A stretch of 64,000 nt of DNA. Source: JAVBPB01 sp031549965. GTDB lineage: Bacteria; Bacillota; Clostridia; Lachnospirales; Lachnospiraceae. Both the position numbers and the translations under genes were made by a program. Below the pieces are notes generated by a model, which worked only from the letters and a program-made list of their open reading frames with translations, had not been told where the DNA came from and searched no databases. Location: NCBI GenBank assembly GCA_031549965.1, contig JAVBPB010000048.1, positions 73,135 through 137,134 on the forward strand, in the 5' to 3' direction. The stretch's first letter is position 1, and each line of letters starts with the position of its first letter. Below, one piece after another: positions 42,683 through 52,600 of this stretch.

Positions 42683-44419
42683 TTATTTACCTTTAACTTC
42701 ATTTTCAAGTGCAAGTCTTTTAGCAGCTTCTCCTTTTGACCAATCAATACATTTATCATAACCGTAGCCCTTTGTTACTGTAATCATTTCTGCTACTATA
42801 TTGTCATATTCCTCAGGTGTTGTAGCATAAATTGCTTTCCATGAGTAGTCTGTTATTGCTTTGATTACTTGTTCCCATGTTACTTTAAGTTCTGCATCTT
42901 TTAAGCTTTCTGCATATGTTGTTCCAACTGCTAATTTGTATGATTTTTTGTCTAAGTATTCTTGTGTATTGTTTGCACCTGTTTTTGTTCTCCAGTCAGC
43001 TTCAATATCACATCTTGCGTCGATTTGGTTGCTCTTCCAGTTGTTGTAGTTGTAGGTTTCTCCGTTTGAATCAGGATTTTCTGCATCAAGTGACCATGTG
43101 ATGTTGTTTAATTGGTTTGCACCATCGTTGAATTTTCCTGAGTATCCACCAGTCATTTCTGTGTTACGATCGAAGTGGCATAATTTACCAAGTTCTGTTG
43201 CAATAGTATTTCCTTCTGCATCATAGTCCCAAGTTACACCTTTTGGTCCGTATTCTGAAACCATTCTGCCTTCTGGTGTTGAAAGCCAGTCAATGATTTC
43301 CATACAAAGTTCTGGATATTGTGTTTTTGCTCCAATTGACCAGATACGATTGCCTCCGTATACATTCATACCATAAACAATTGGTGTTGCTTCTGCTGGT
43401 GTGAATGTACACATCATTTTGTTTTCGTTAACGTGTGCATCTGTGTTGTATCCTAATGAACCTGAATAGTTAAATATTGAGAAGAATGTTCCGCCGTTTT
43501 GTACTTTTGCAATCATTTGATCGTATGTTTGAGTCATTGAGTCTGGATCTAGTAAGCCTTTACGGTATAATTCATTGTAGAATTTTAACATTTCAAGATA
43601 TGGGCTATTGTTGTCTAAAGCAGGGTAGAATACTCCTGTTTCAGGATCGTAGTGACCCATACCTAGTTCGTCATAACCATAGTAAGCTGTTGCAGTAGAT
43701 TTTACATACATAACCATTGTACCATCCCAGTCCGGCCATAATGATACTGCATATGTTGGATTTCCATTGTCGTCTTTTGGACAGATTTCTTTCATTTTTT
43801 CTAATAAAGTTACATAATCATCTAATGATTTTACTTCCGGATAACCAAGTTGTTTGTATAAGTCCCAACGTAAATCCCATGTGTAGAAAAATTCCTGATG
43901 ATCTTCGCTACTTGTTGCTACTGCGTGACCAAATCCGTATAATTTTCCGCCGGATAATTCTTTATTGCTTTCTAATGCAAATGGCATGTGTTCTTTAATG
44001 TATGGACCGTATTCACTTATTAAGTCTTCTTCTTCCCAATCAAATAATAATCCTGCATCTATTGCATTTAAATAGTCATCACCATTTGTTCCCCAAATTA
44101 CTATGTCTCCTAAATCGCCAGCTTCCATACGTGTATCGTAAACACCGTCAGCGTCTGGAATTACGTTAATTGTTACGTTAAATTTTTCTTTTAATACCTG
44201 TGCGAACCATCCTGTTAATTGACCTGAATAGTTTGCAGTCTGGCTGTATACTGTAAGGCTTACTGGCTCTCTATCTGTATTTTTTTCTGTGGTTTGTTCC
44301 TCATTGCTGTTTTGATTATTGTTATTATTTTGCTGGCCTTTTGAGCCACATGCTGTCAGCATGGAAAATGTTAATGACATAATCATTAAAAGGGATACTA
44401 ATTTTTTTACTTTTTTCAT
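42683..44419 (-). CDS. Sugar ABC transporter substrate-binding lipoprotein (LplA/YtcQ family)
   Basis: 578 residues. A lipoprotein signal peptide with lipobox LTACGS places the anchor cysteine at residue 24, followed by a low-complexity Gln/Asn/Glu spacer and the large family 1 extracellular solute-binding fold. Size and context (LplC- and LplB-type permeases, YesL, YesM-type kinase) match importers of complex oligosaccharides. The ligand is unknown. No ATPase gene is present, as usual for this class, which shares an MsmX-type ATPase. Confidence 0.92.
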   Translation of the reverse strand: MKKVKKLVSLLMIMSLTFSMLTACGSKGQQNNNNNQNSNEEQTTEKNTDREPVSLTVYSQTANYSGQLTGWFAQVLKEKFNVTINVIPDADGVYDTRMEAGDLGDIVIWGTNGDDYLNAIDAGLLFDWEEEDLISEYGPYIKEHMPFALESNKELSGGKLYGFGHAVATSSEDHQEFFYTWDLRWDLYKQLGYPEVKSLDDYVTLLEKMKEICPKDDNGNPTYAVSLWPDWDGTMVMYVKSTATAYYGYDELGMGHYDPETGVFYPALDNNSPYLEMLKFYNELYRKGLLDPDSMTQTYDQMIAKVQNGGTFFSIFNYSGSLGYNTDAHVNENKMMCTFTPAEATPIVYGMNVYGGNRIWSIGAKTQYPELCMEIIDWLSTPEGRMVSEYGPKGVTWDYDAEGNTIATELGKLCHFDRNTEMTGGYSGKFNDGANQLNNITWSLDAENPDSNGETYNYNNWKSNQIDARCDIEADWRTKTGANNTQEYLDKKSYKLAVGTTYAESLKDAELKVTWEQVIKAITDYSWKAIYATTPEEYDNIVAEMITVTKGYGYDKCIDWSKGEAAKRLALENEVKGK

Positions 44420-44501
44420 ATAAATTCCTCCTTATTTTCTATAATTACCAAAAGTAATCCTTTTGGAAGTTACCTACATTTTATAAATTTATAAACTATT
44501 A

Positions 44502-45464
44502 TTAACCTTTTACAGCTCCAAGCATAATTCCTTTTTCAAAGTAACGTTGCATAAATGGATATACCATTAGAATTGGAATTATGGATACCATTGCTATGGT
44601 GTATTTAATTACCTTTCCATTAGAAACTCCTGAAAGAGCTGCTGCCGCTCCACTGCCGCCTCCTGATTGCATAAGTGCTGCAAGGTTATTGCTTGTATTT
44701 AAGTAAATATATAATCTGTGTTGTAAAGTGTATAGTTCTGGTGCATTTTGCATTAATATTAAGGAATCTGTAAAAGAGTTCCAATGTCCTACAGCTCCAA
44801 ATATTGCTATTGTTGCTAAAATTGGTTTACTAAGTGGCCATATGATTCTTCTGAAAATAACCATATATCCTGCACCATCTAAAAATGCACTTTCCTCAAG
44901 TTCTGCTGGTATTGATTCTATATAAGTCTTAACCAATATTATGTTATAAGGTGCTACTATACTTGGAATGATGTATGCCATGAAGTGATTTGTAAGTCCA
45001 AGCATAGCCATATTTAAATACCAAGGAATTAATCCTGCGTTAAAATACATTGTAATAACTAAAAAACGATACAAGAATTTACGTTTCCACATTTCATTTT
45101 TTGTCATTAGGTATCCTATAAATGCTGATGCTAAAACCATTAATGCTGTTCCAATTAATGTTCTGCCTATGGATACGGTAAATGCTGATAGTAAGTCACC
45201 AACACTTGTAAGGGCAATGTAGTTATCAAAGTGTATTCCTTGTGGTATAAAGTTAATTACACCTCTTTTTACCAAATCATTTGAAGAAATGGTATTTATA
45301 AATAAGTAATAAAATGGGAAAATACAGCTTAATGTAAATATAGTAAAGAATAAATAGTTTACTATATTAAAACTAATGTCTCCTGCTGTTAAACGATATT
45401 TCCTTTTACTTTCATACTTTCTTTCTGCTTTTGCGTCTAATTTCTCTTGTTTTGTCTTAGCCAT
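44502..45464 (-). CDS. Sugar ABC transporter permease (LplC/YtcP-like)
   Basis: 320 residues, six membrane segments and the EAA loop LEESAFLDGAGYMVIFRRIIWPLSKP near residues 190-215, which contacts the ATPase. The C-terminus PFMQRYFEKGIMLGAVKG is diagnostic for the LplC/YtcP group. The N-terminal 25 residues are highly charged. Eleven bases separate it from the partner permease gene. A Gly/Ala-rich outer loop (GGGSGAAAALSG) is unusual. Confidence 0.93.
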   Translation of the reverse strand: MAKTKQEKLDAKAERKYESKRKYRLTAGDISFNIVNYLFFTIFTLSCIFPFYYLFINTISSNDLVKRGVINFIPQGIHFDNYIALTSVGDLLSAFTVSIGRTLIGTALMVLASAFIGYLMTKNEMWKRKFLYRFLVITMYFNAGLIPWYLNMAMLGLTNHFMAYIIPSIVAPYNIILVKTYIESIPAELEESAFLDGAGYMVIFRRIIWPLSKPILATIAIFGAVGHWNSFTDSLILMQNAPELYTLQHRLYIYLNTSNNLAALMQSGGGSGAAAALSGVSNGKVIKYTIAMVSIIPILMVYPFMQRYFEKGIMLGAVKG

Positions 45465-45475
45465 ATTTTCACCTC

Positions 45476-46930
45476 CTATACTATGCTTTCACCACGAATT
45501 AATTTTGAAACACCGTTTGCAGCAAATAATAATGCTACGCTGACTACAGATTTTACCATACCTATAACGGTAGATAGTGGAATAACACCACTTTTAATAC
45601 CTAATTGATATACATATAAGTCAAGTACTGTAATAGTGCTTGTGTTTGTTGCATTTTCAAATACCATGTATTGATCCATACCGTTACTTAATACTCCTGC
45701 TACTGCCATTAAAAGAAGTACACAGTATGTTGGAATTAAGCCTGGTAAAGTAATATGTCTCATCTTTTGAAATCTTCCGGCACCGTCAACTGTTGCCGCT
45801 TCATATAATTGCTGATCAATTCCTGATATGGCAGCTATGTAAATAATTGCACTCCAGCCAAGTCCTTTCCACATTCCCCATGCTAACATCTTAAGCCATG
45901 TGTGTGAATCACCCATTAAATAGTTAATTGGAGCTTCCAAAAGACCTGAATTTACCATAAGAGTGTTAATAAATCCGTCTGTTGAGAAAATTGCAAGGGC
46001 TACTGCATACATTAAAACCCAGCTAATAAAGTTTGGTATAGTTGTAAATGTCTGTACAAAACGGCGGAAACGAATATTTCTGATTTCTGATAGAAATATT
46101 GCAAATGCCATTGCTACCCAGCTTGTTGCAATTCCAAGTCCGCTCATTGCAAGAGTATTTCTAAGAACTCTTAAAATATCTCTTTTGGTTGCTTCATTTT
46201 CAAATAAAGAGGTAAACCATTTAAATCCTATAAAATTATCTGAGGATAATGTTCCTCCTGATTTATAGTCATAAAATGCATATCTCCATCCCCATAGTGG
46301 AAGGTATGAAAATACAAAAATAAGTGCTGCAAATGGTAAAAACATTAAGAATAATTTATACTTTGATTCCATTTCAAATTTAGATTCTTTATCTACTTTT
46401 GGAAGTAAAAACTGTACTACTAATGGTACAATTAATGTAATTAAAGCAATCAATAAAAAGAAATAAAATCCTGTTGGAAACGATGGTAAAACTTTTGATT
46501 CATTTGTTGTTTGTAGTATTTGTGTATAGCCAATGTAGATTCCTACTAGTCCAATTATCTGTAAAACTCCTCCAGCAATTCCAAACCAGTTTCCGAATTT
46601 TTTGCATTTTAGATTTCCTACGGACAAGCATCCACAGGCACATGCTGCAAAAATACCTACACAAATAAACAAACTGGAAACAAATACTAACATGAAAGTA
46701 GATTCTTGTACCCATCCTTTTGTAAAGGCTCTGCCGCACTCTGCTGTCAGGTTAGAATAAAAAAGTCCTGATGTGAATAATGACATGTTCTTATTAATTA
46801 ATCCAGAAATTTTTGCCGGATTAATGGCAGGAAAAAACATCATAATTGCAGAGAATAATATACCTATACGAAGTAAAATGTACACTTTTCCTGCAATGAA
46901 TTCTTGCTTTGATACTGCTACTTGATTCAT
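45476..46930 (-). CDS. Sugar ABC transporter permease (LplB/YteP-like) with extra N-terminal membrane domain
   Basis: 484 residues; the family usually has about 300. Residues from about 195 onward are a normal LplB-type permease, with EAA loop YEAATVDGAGRFQKMRHITLPG and the end VSKLIRGESIV. The first 190 residues form an added domain with four membrane segments (about 18-35, 78-100, 115-135, 152-172) including ACACGCLSVG between the second and third. This may help anchor, sense or recruit. The start ATG follows AAGGAGGAG. Confidence 0.9.
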   Translation of the reverse strand: MNQVAVSKQEFIAGKVYILLRIGILFSAIMMFFPAINPAKISGLINKNMSLFTSGLFYSNLTAECGRAFTKGWVQESTFMLVFVSSLFICVGIFAACACGCLSVGNLKCKKFGNWFGIAGGVLQIIGLVGIYIGYTQILQTTNESKVLPSFPTGFYFFLLIALITLIVPLVVQFLLPKVDKESKFEMESKYKLFLMFLPFAALIFVFSYLPLWGWRYAFYDYKSGGTLSSDNFIGFKWFTSLFENEATKRDILRVLRNTLAMSGLGIATSWVAMAFAIFLSEIRNIRFRRFVQTFTTIPNFISWVLMYAVALAIFSTDGFINTLMVNSGLLEAPINYLMGDSHTWLKMLAWGMWKGLGWSAIIYIAAISGIDQQLYEAATVDGAGRFQKMRHITLPGLIPTYCVLLLMAVAGVLSNGMDQYMVFENATNTSTITVLDLYVYQLGIKSGVIPLSTVIGMVKSVVSVALLFAANGVSKLIRGESIV

Positions 46931-47102
46931 TTCGTAACTCCTCCTTAAGTTATCCTTTTTTTATCTTCTATCTTATATTTATTATACAAAAGGATAGCTT
47001 ATAAAACTACGGTCAATACTTGACGAAAAATACAGTACTTTTTTGCACTTCAAAATTGTGCAAAAAGTTTGCCTTACTAATTCTTATTAATATTATGGGA
47101 TT

Positions 47103-47144
47103 AAAAAGAATGGGGCAAATGGTGTATTTCATCATTTGCCTCCA
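47103..47144 (-). terminator. Intrinsic terminator of the surface-protein gene
   Basis: Minus strand GGCAAATG / CATTTGCC around an 11-base loop, followed by CATTCTTTTT, just past the stop at 47159. An additional TTTTTGCAC / GTGCAAAAA pair at 47039-47064 lies between this point and the permease promoter. Confidence 0.8.
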
Positions 47145-47158
47145 TCTAAGTTATTTAA

Positions 47159-48964
47159 TTATTTTTTCTTATTTTTTTGCATTACTACATATGCTGCACA
47201 TCCTGCTGCTGCAATAGCAATTATTACAATTACAATAATCATTGTTGATGGACCACCTTCATCTGTTGTATCTGCTGCTTGAGTTGTTGCCTCTGTTGTT
47301 GCGGCTGTAGTTGCCTCTGTTGTTGCTACAGTTGTTGCTTGTGTAGGTTCTTCAATTACTGCACCTGTATTAAATCCAGTTCCTTCTAAAGTAAATACTA
47401 CTTTAACTTCACTGTTTGGAGTCATTGTTTCTGGCATAACAACAGGATTATCCTTAGTTCCGCTTCCGTAAGCATTGTATAATTCTAAACGAAATCTTCC
47501 GTTACCTTCTAAGTCTCCCATGAGTATATTTTTGTTCTTGCTGTTTACTTTAACACCGTCAACATATACTTCAACTGTTGCTTTTGCATCAGTATCAGTA
47601 AATGAACCGTCTGCTGCTTCTCTTAAAGTGCCAACTGCTTTCATTGCATCTCCAAGACCTTCAATATCTACTAAAAATACTAATTTTTCTGGATCTGGAG
47701 CTGCCTGAGCTGTTGCACCTAATTGTGCTGCTGTAGTAACAACTTCCCATTTTCCATCTCCTAAGATTTTTGCATCCCCTGCTACTCCTGGGTTATAATT
47801 TTCCCACACGCCAGTTCCATCAGCAAACATCATAAATGCATTAAATTCTGTAGGGATAACATATTCTTCTTGTGGAGCTTCAGAAGCTTTACCTTCCACT
47901 AAAGTATAAGTTACTTCTACTGTTTTAATATTAGTAACTGTATCTCCTGCTACTGGTGTTGGTGTAACATCTGAAATGTTGCCGTCAGCACTACGTCCTT
48001 CTGTTACTTCACTAACCCATTTGTTGTAAAGATTGGTACGTGTGTCTTCTTTATTGTCTGAACTTGTGTAAGTTTTTCCTAAAGTAACTGCTTCTCCGTT
48101 AATTTTAACTGAATCAATCTGCATATAGCAATTTGGGAAATATAATTCACCGTCATCAATTTCTACATCCATAAATTCAATATTTGGACAAACTCCGCCT
48201 TCAACTCCTGAAAAATCAAGTGATACTGTATACTGTCCAACTCCTGTTACCATAGCATTGTTAGCTACAACAGGTGCATAGTCTTTTCCGTCAAACCAGT
48301 ATTGGTAAGTCCAGTTACTATCTGCCATAGATATGTAAGTTGTTGTTCCTTCTGCTGGTAATGGTTTTGCTTCTGTAGCTGCTATTGTTTGTGCTCCGAA
48401 TACAACTCCATCTCCTAAAGTAAAGGTTACTTCAACTGTTTTAATATTAGTATACTTATCTCCTGCAATAGGTGCTGGACTGCATCCGTCTCCGTTGCCG
48501 TCTGCTGTACGTCCTTCTGTTACTTCTGATACCCATTTGTTATATAAGTTAGTACGAGTGTTAATTTTATCATCTGTGCTTGTGTAAGTTTTTCCAAGTT
48601 CAACTGCTTCACCATTAATTTTAACTGAATCAATTGTCATGTAACTGTTTGGATAAAGCGTTTCACCATCTTTAACCTCAACGTCAAAAAATTCAATGTT
48701 TGGAGCAACTCCACCTTCAACACCTGTAAAATCAAGTGCTACTGTATATTGTCCAAATCCGTTTACTGTTGCATTAGTTGCTTTAATTGGTGCATAATCA
48801 TTTCCGTCAAACCAATACTGAACTTTCCATTCACTGTCTGCAAAACTTAAGTACGCTGTTGTTTCCCCATCAGCTTTTACTTCAACAGATGGTACTGTCA
48901 TTGTAGATAAAACTAGTGCCATCATCATTAAAGAAACAAATAATTTCTTAAAAACTTTTTTCAT
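47159..48964 (-). CDS. Secreted, membrane-anchored surface protein with repeated beta-sandwich modules
   Basis: 601 residues. A Sec signal peptide ends near residue 31 (VEVKADGE). Two homologous modules of about 165 residues follow, about 35-200 and 210-375; both contain the shared strings QYWFDG, SVKINGEAV and NLYNKWVSEVTEGR. A third, more distant module covers about 385-540. Then comes a Thr/Ala-rich stalk (TTEATTAATTEATTQ) and a C-terminal membrane anchor with a Lys tail and no LPXTG. Located upstream of the ABC importer genes, it probably binds the transported glycan at the cell surface; this role is inference. Confidence 0.85.
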   Translation of the reverse strand: MKKVFKKLFVSLMMMALVLSTMTVPSVEVKADGETTAYLSFADSEWKVQYWFDGNDYAPIKATNATVNGFGQYTVALDFTGVEGGVAPNIEFFDVEVKDGETLYPNSYMTIDSVKINGEAVELGKTYTSTDDKINTRTNLYNKWVSEVTEGRTADGNGDGCSPAPIAGDKYTNIKTVEVTFTLGDGVVFGAQTIAATEAKPLPAEGTTTYISMADSNWTYQYWFDGKDYAPVVANNAMVTGVGQYTVSLDFSGVEGGVCPNIEFMDVEIDDGELYFPNCYMQIDSVKINGEAVTLGKTYTSSDNKEDTRTNLYNKWVSEVTEGRSADGNISDVTPTPVAGDTVTNIKTVEVTYTLVEGKASEAPQEEYVIPTEFNAFMMFADGTGVWENYNPGVAGDAKILGDGKWEVVTTAAQLGATAQAAPDPEKLVFLVDIEGLGDAMKAVGTLREAADGSFTDTDAKATVEVYVDGVKVNSKNKNILMGDLEGNGRFRLELYNAYGSGTKDNPVVMPETMTPNSEVKVVFTLEGTGFNTGAVIEEPTQATTVATTEATTAATTEATTQAADTTDEGGPSTMIIVIVIIAIAAAGCAAYVVMQKNKKK

Positions 48965-49097
48965 ATCATTTCCTCCTATATAATATTTTAACAGCCGAAG
49001 CTGTATAGGTACTATTACCTTTAATAAGAGTTTATTATATTTTTACCTAAAAAGAAACCGTTCCTTTTTTACATGAATTACCCACATTATTATACAT

Positions 49098-50924
49098 TCA
49101 TTTTTCATCTTCTTCTACTGAATAATTTCTAGGTGGAAGTTCAAGGGTTGTAACTGTTTCCACTCCTTTTATGCTTTTTATTGACATACCATAATTTTCT
49201 CCATAACATAGACGTATTCTTTGCTGAATATTGTAAAGTCCAATACTGGAACGCAAATTAGATTTAGGTGTTTGAATTTTTTTCATTAATGCTTGTAATT
49301 CTTCTTCATCCATTCCACATCCGTTATCAGAAATAGTAATACATAAGTTAATATCCTTTCTAGTTACTTCAATTTTAATTCTTCCATTACTTTCTACCTG
49401 CTCTAATCCATGAATAATGGCATTCTCAACAATTGGCTGGAGTAAAAGAGGTAATATTTCAAATTGATTTACATCTACTTCTTCCCCAATAATTAATTCA
49501 TAATTTACCTTGTCATCAAAACGCATTTTTTGAATCTGTAAATATATTTGAATATAATCTAATTCATTTTTTAGTGTTGTCCATGCAGTTCCCGTGTTCT
49601 CTAACACATATCTCATTGATTTTCCAAGTAGTTTAATACTATTAGCAACTTCTCTGTTTCCAGTGGTCAATGCTTTCATTCTTATAGTTTCTAAAGTATT
49701 ATAAAGAAAATGAGGATTAATCTGGCTTGCCAGCATCTTAAATTCCATTTCCTGTTGTTTGTTTTTTAGCTTCTGCTCATTGATCCGAGATTCATACATT
49801 TGTGCATCTTTTTTCTTGATTTTTTGTACCATAATCTCTAAATCAGCAAACGCTTCATAAAGCTCATCCTGTCCATAGAATGTATGGATAATATTATAAT
49901 CTTCGTTACTTGCCTTATGCATTTCTTCTCTTAGAATCTCTACCCTTCCTGTAAAATAATGAGCAAAATAGTGTATTACAATTCCCGGTAAAACAATCGC
50001 CACAAAAATAATTAATCCACAAGTAAATAATATTTTATTAATATCTTTGTATGCACCTGTATTCAGGGTACAAATATAAACCTTAGAAGATGATTGGTAA
50101 ACTGCTAGTGACGATACTGATATTAAGTATTTTATGTTTCCATGCTCGTAATTTCCCACATAAGAACCTGTGTATTGATAGTATGGATCATTGTAATTAA
50201 TAGGTATATCTTCTTTTACACCATACCTGTCTCGTATATTACTATAAAAAACCACCTCATCATTTAAAGAAAGTTCTGTATAATAATCGTTAGTATCTAT
50301 ACGACTCTTTAAATAGTTATTGCTAATCTTTATTACTAATACAGCGTGATAAGGAGAACCTGCCAGAGGGATTTTTCTAACCAAACTTAAATTCCAATAA
50401 TTATTATCGTATTTATCTGTTAGCATAATAGGAATCCACGATACACTGGATTGGTTGTATGCAATTTTATACCATTCACTTTCTGTGATTTCATCTGTTA
50501 CTGGGTGAAATCTTTTGTAATCACTAATACCTGGATTATCTGTATAAATAGCAATATCTTCCACTTCTGCATAATTAAGTGCATAATTTTCTACAATTTT
50601 ATAGTTAGTGCTTAGTTTTTCAAATTGTGCCATGGACAGATATTCCTTAGTTAATAAGTTTTCAAGACCATCATCAAAGGAAATAACTTCTGATATATTA
50701 TAAATTTGTGATGTTATTTCAAACAATATAGTACGGGTACGAAGATTATCTGACTCTATTAAATCTCTATGATAGTTAAGTAAAAGCCTTGAATTATTCC
50801 CAATTAAAAAACCTCCAATTAATAATATAGGCACAAAAATTGAAATCAAGTAGATTGAATACAATTGTTTTTTAATCTTCATTCGATTAAACAGGGTTTG
50901 TAACCTTTTTACTAATTGTTTCAT
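49098..50924 (-). CDS. Sensor histidine kinase, YesM (LytS/His_kinase) family
   Basis: 608 residues from the ATG at 50924, nine bases from AAGGAG. Membrane segments at about 20-40 and 290-315 enclose a large outer sensor domain of about 250 residues. The cytoplasmic part has a HAMP-like linker, the phospho-acceptor box LASQINPHFLYNTLETIRM and an ATPase domain (VENAIIHGLEQ, DNGCGMDEEE). YesM kinases pair with YesN regulators (receiver plus AraC domain). Here the upstream, overlapping gene is an AraC protein without a receiver domain, so the true partner is not in the window. Confidence 0.92.
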   Translation of the reverse strand: MKQLVKRLQTLFNRMKIKKQLYSIYLISIFVPILLIGGFLIGNNSRLLLNYHRDLIESDNLRTRTILFEITSQIYNISEVISFDDGLENLLTKEYLSMAQFEKLSTNYKIVENYALNYAEVEDIAIYTDNPGISDYKRFHPVTDEITESEWYKIAYNQSSVSWIPIMLTDKYDNNYWNLSLVRKIPLAGSPYHAVLVIKISNNYLKSRIDTNDYYTELSLNDEVVFYSNIRDRYGVKEDIPINYNDPYYQYTGSYVGNYEHGNIKYLISVSSLAVYQSSSKVYICTLNTGAYKDINKILFTCGLIIFVAIVLPGIVIHYFAHYFTGRVEILREEMHKASNEDYNIIHTFYGQDELYEAFADLEIMVQKIKKKDAQMYESRINEQKLKNKQQEMEFKMLASQINPHFLYNTLETIRMKALTTGNREVANSIKLLGKSMRYVLENTGTAWTTLKNELDYIQIYLQIQKMRFDDKVNYELIIGEEVDVNQFEILPLLLQPIVENAIIHGLEQVESNGRIKIEVTRKDINLCITISDNGCGMDEEELQALMKKIQTPKSNLRSSIGLYNIQQRIRLCYGENYGMSIKSIKGVETVTTLELPPRNYSVEEDEK

Positions 50925-51834
50925 ATTTTCTTGCTCCTTCCTCTTTTTCACGAGCTGATTTTCTATATTCATTAGGACTTAAATTCATATATTTACGAAA
51001 TTGTTTTCCAAAATAACTATTACTGTTAAATCCGGTCATTAATGCAACTGAGGTTATTGACTCGTTTGTTTCTTCTAATAATTTGGCCGCTGCTCCAATC
51101 CTATGTAACATTAAATATTCAAAGGGCGTGGTTTGGAGATTTCTCTGAAAGCAGCGACAGCATTCACTTTTACTTACGCTTATATATTCACAGATATCAT
51201 CTAATGTTATATTCTCAGCATAATTACTATGTATGTATTGTAGTGCCTGATAGATTCTGCCCTCATCAATAGATGGTACCTCTTTATTTTCTTTTTGATC
51301 TTTCCACAAGTTTTGAAGTAAAATTAACCAGATATCGCACATTTTATTGTGAAGTGCATACTCATAAGCAAATGTCTTTTCATGATTAATTTCATATACC
51401 TCGGCTAATCTTTCCAAAACCCCTTTTTGCCAGAAAACTTCTGGTGAAAAGCTTTGAAATTTTAAGGTGTCGTTTTGAATATATGGCATTACGTATCTGG
51501 TGCCTAGCAGATATCCTTTTTCTATTCCTAGTAGTCCAGGATGCATTACTATTGTAAACATGAAGGTTTCTTCTTCGCCTGTTGGTATCATTTGATGGAG
51601 TACGTTTGAATTAATGAAGATTCCTTCTCCTGATTTAAGCTCTAAGTTGTTATTGCCTACGGATATTAGGACTTTTCCGCTAATTATTACTACAAATTCC
51701 AGTTCTTCATGCCAATGCCATGGTATGATCTGGGCTACGTATTTTTTGAAATCGTTCCAATATACGTCCATGGGGAAGTGTAGAGTTCCGTGTTGTGTTT
51801 TTTCTTGTAGGTCTTGTTCTTTTGATTTTTTCAT
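50887..51834 (-). CDS. AraC-family regulator with N-terminal cupin domain
   Basis: 315 residues. An N-terminal cupin sensor (PWHWHEELEFVVIISGKVLISVGNNN would be its metal/ligand barrel region, shown here only in part: PWHWHEELEFVVII) is followed by a C-terminal double helix-turn-helix (about 210-305, ITLDDICEYISVSKSECCRC and GFNSNSYFGKQFRKYMNLSP). Such proteins bind a sugar directly and switch on nearby uptake and hydrolase genes. The C-terminus overlaps the kinase gene by 38 bp. It likely regulates the importer and the two glycoside hydrolases. Confidence 0.92.
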   Translation of the reverse strand: MKKSKEQDLQEKTQHGTLHFPMDVYWNDFKKYVAQIIPWHWHEELEFVVIISGKVLISVGNNNLELKSGEGIFINSNVLHQMIPTGEEETFMFTIVMHPGLLGIEKGYLLGTRYVMPYIQNDTLKFQSFSPEVFWQKGVLERLAEVYEINHEKTFAYEYALHNKMCDIWLILLQNLWKDQKENKEVPSIDEGRIYQALQYIHSNYAENITLDDICEYISVSKSECCRCFQRNLQTTPFEYLMLHRIGAAAKLLEETNESITSVALMTGFNSNSYFGKQFRKYMNLSPNEYRKSAREKEEGARKYETISKKVTNPV

Positions 51835-52351
51835 TTATTAGTACTCCTTTGGGTAGGGGTTGATTTTATGAACGCTTTGCTTTGTAGTCTTTGACCCTCT
51901 GAGTTTTTTAACTATTCATTGTATGCTTATGGTCTAACATTCCAATGAGCCTATAAATAACCATCATCTTAGCAGGCTGCACCATATATTGTTTTTATAT
52001 ATTTAATAGAATAAAATTAAATATGTTCTTTTGTATACTCTATTAATTAGAGATGTGTATGATTTATTTTTAGATTTTTACTAATTCCTATTAAATTATC
52101 TATCACCATTTAAAATTGGAATGGGCCATCTTAATTCCAAAAAACATTAACATTACTCGCTTTATAATAACTACTAAAAAAAGAAGAAAAAACATTCTGT
52201 AGATAAATTTACATTCTCTTTTTCCTTCTTTTTCGTTATTCTATTTATGTTAGCATATGTGATAAGATGAAGCTCTCCTTTAATAATCTGACTTCATCCT
52301 CCATTTTCATTTGTTGAATATAGCAATATTAAGGTAAATTTAAATAATAAA
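51835..52351. other. Intergenic region with element copy B
   Basis: Upstream of the AraC gene. Contains the partial palindrome element at 51871-51970 and an A/T-only near-palindrome at about 52180-52240 (AAAAAGAAG ... CTTCTTTTT) past the end of the Rpn gene. No coding frame seen. Confidence 0.5.
51871..51970 (+). repeat. Nested-palindrome element, partial copy B
   Basis: Begins ACGCTTTGCTTTGTAGTCTT like copies A and C and contains the core AACATTCCAATGAGCCTATA (51937-51956 region). The right arm and right end are absent, so it cannot form the long stem. Confidence 0.7.
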
Positions 52352-52600
52352 CTATCTGTCTATACTTTTCTTTAATTCAATAATTTTTTCAATATTAAAA
52401 CCTGTAAATGTCTGCACTTGTTCAATACTCAATCCCGCCAAAAGCATTTTTATGGCAACTTCTGCTTTTCCTTCTGCTTTCCCTTCTGCTTTTCCTTCTG
52501 CTTTTCCTTCTGCTTTTCCTTCTGCTTTTCCTTCTGCTTTTCCTTCTGCTTTCTTTTGAGCTTCTATTTCATCAATCATTCTTTCAATTGCATATGTCAT
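52352..52600 (-). CDS. Probable internal RpnS-like product (C-terminal 82 residues)
   Basis: Within the Rpn gene the codons for Phe-Lys-Gly-Glu create AAAGGAG eleven bases before an in-frame ATG at 52600 (Met254). Translation from there gives an 82-residue protein made of the segment MTYAIERMIDEIEAQ, the KAEG repeat and the C-terminal helices. Intragenic antitoxins of this kind are described for Rpn nucleases. Expression here is inferred from the ribosome site alone. Confidence 0.6.
   Translation of the reverse strand: MTYAIERMIDEIEAQKKAEGKAEGKAEGKAEGKAEGKAEGKAEGKAEVAIKMLLAGLSIEQVQTFTGFNIEKIIELKKSIDR

Noticed and set aside
52459..52554. Regular 12-bp repeats that could be mistaken for a CRISPR array
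   Set aside because: There are no spacers; the repeats are contiguous and encode Lys-Ala-Glu-Gly in the Rpn protein.
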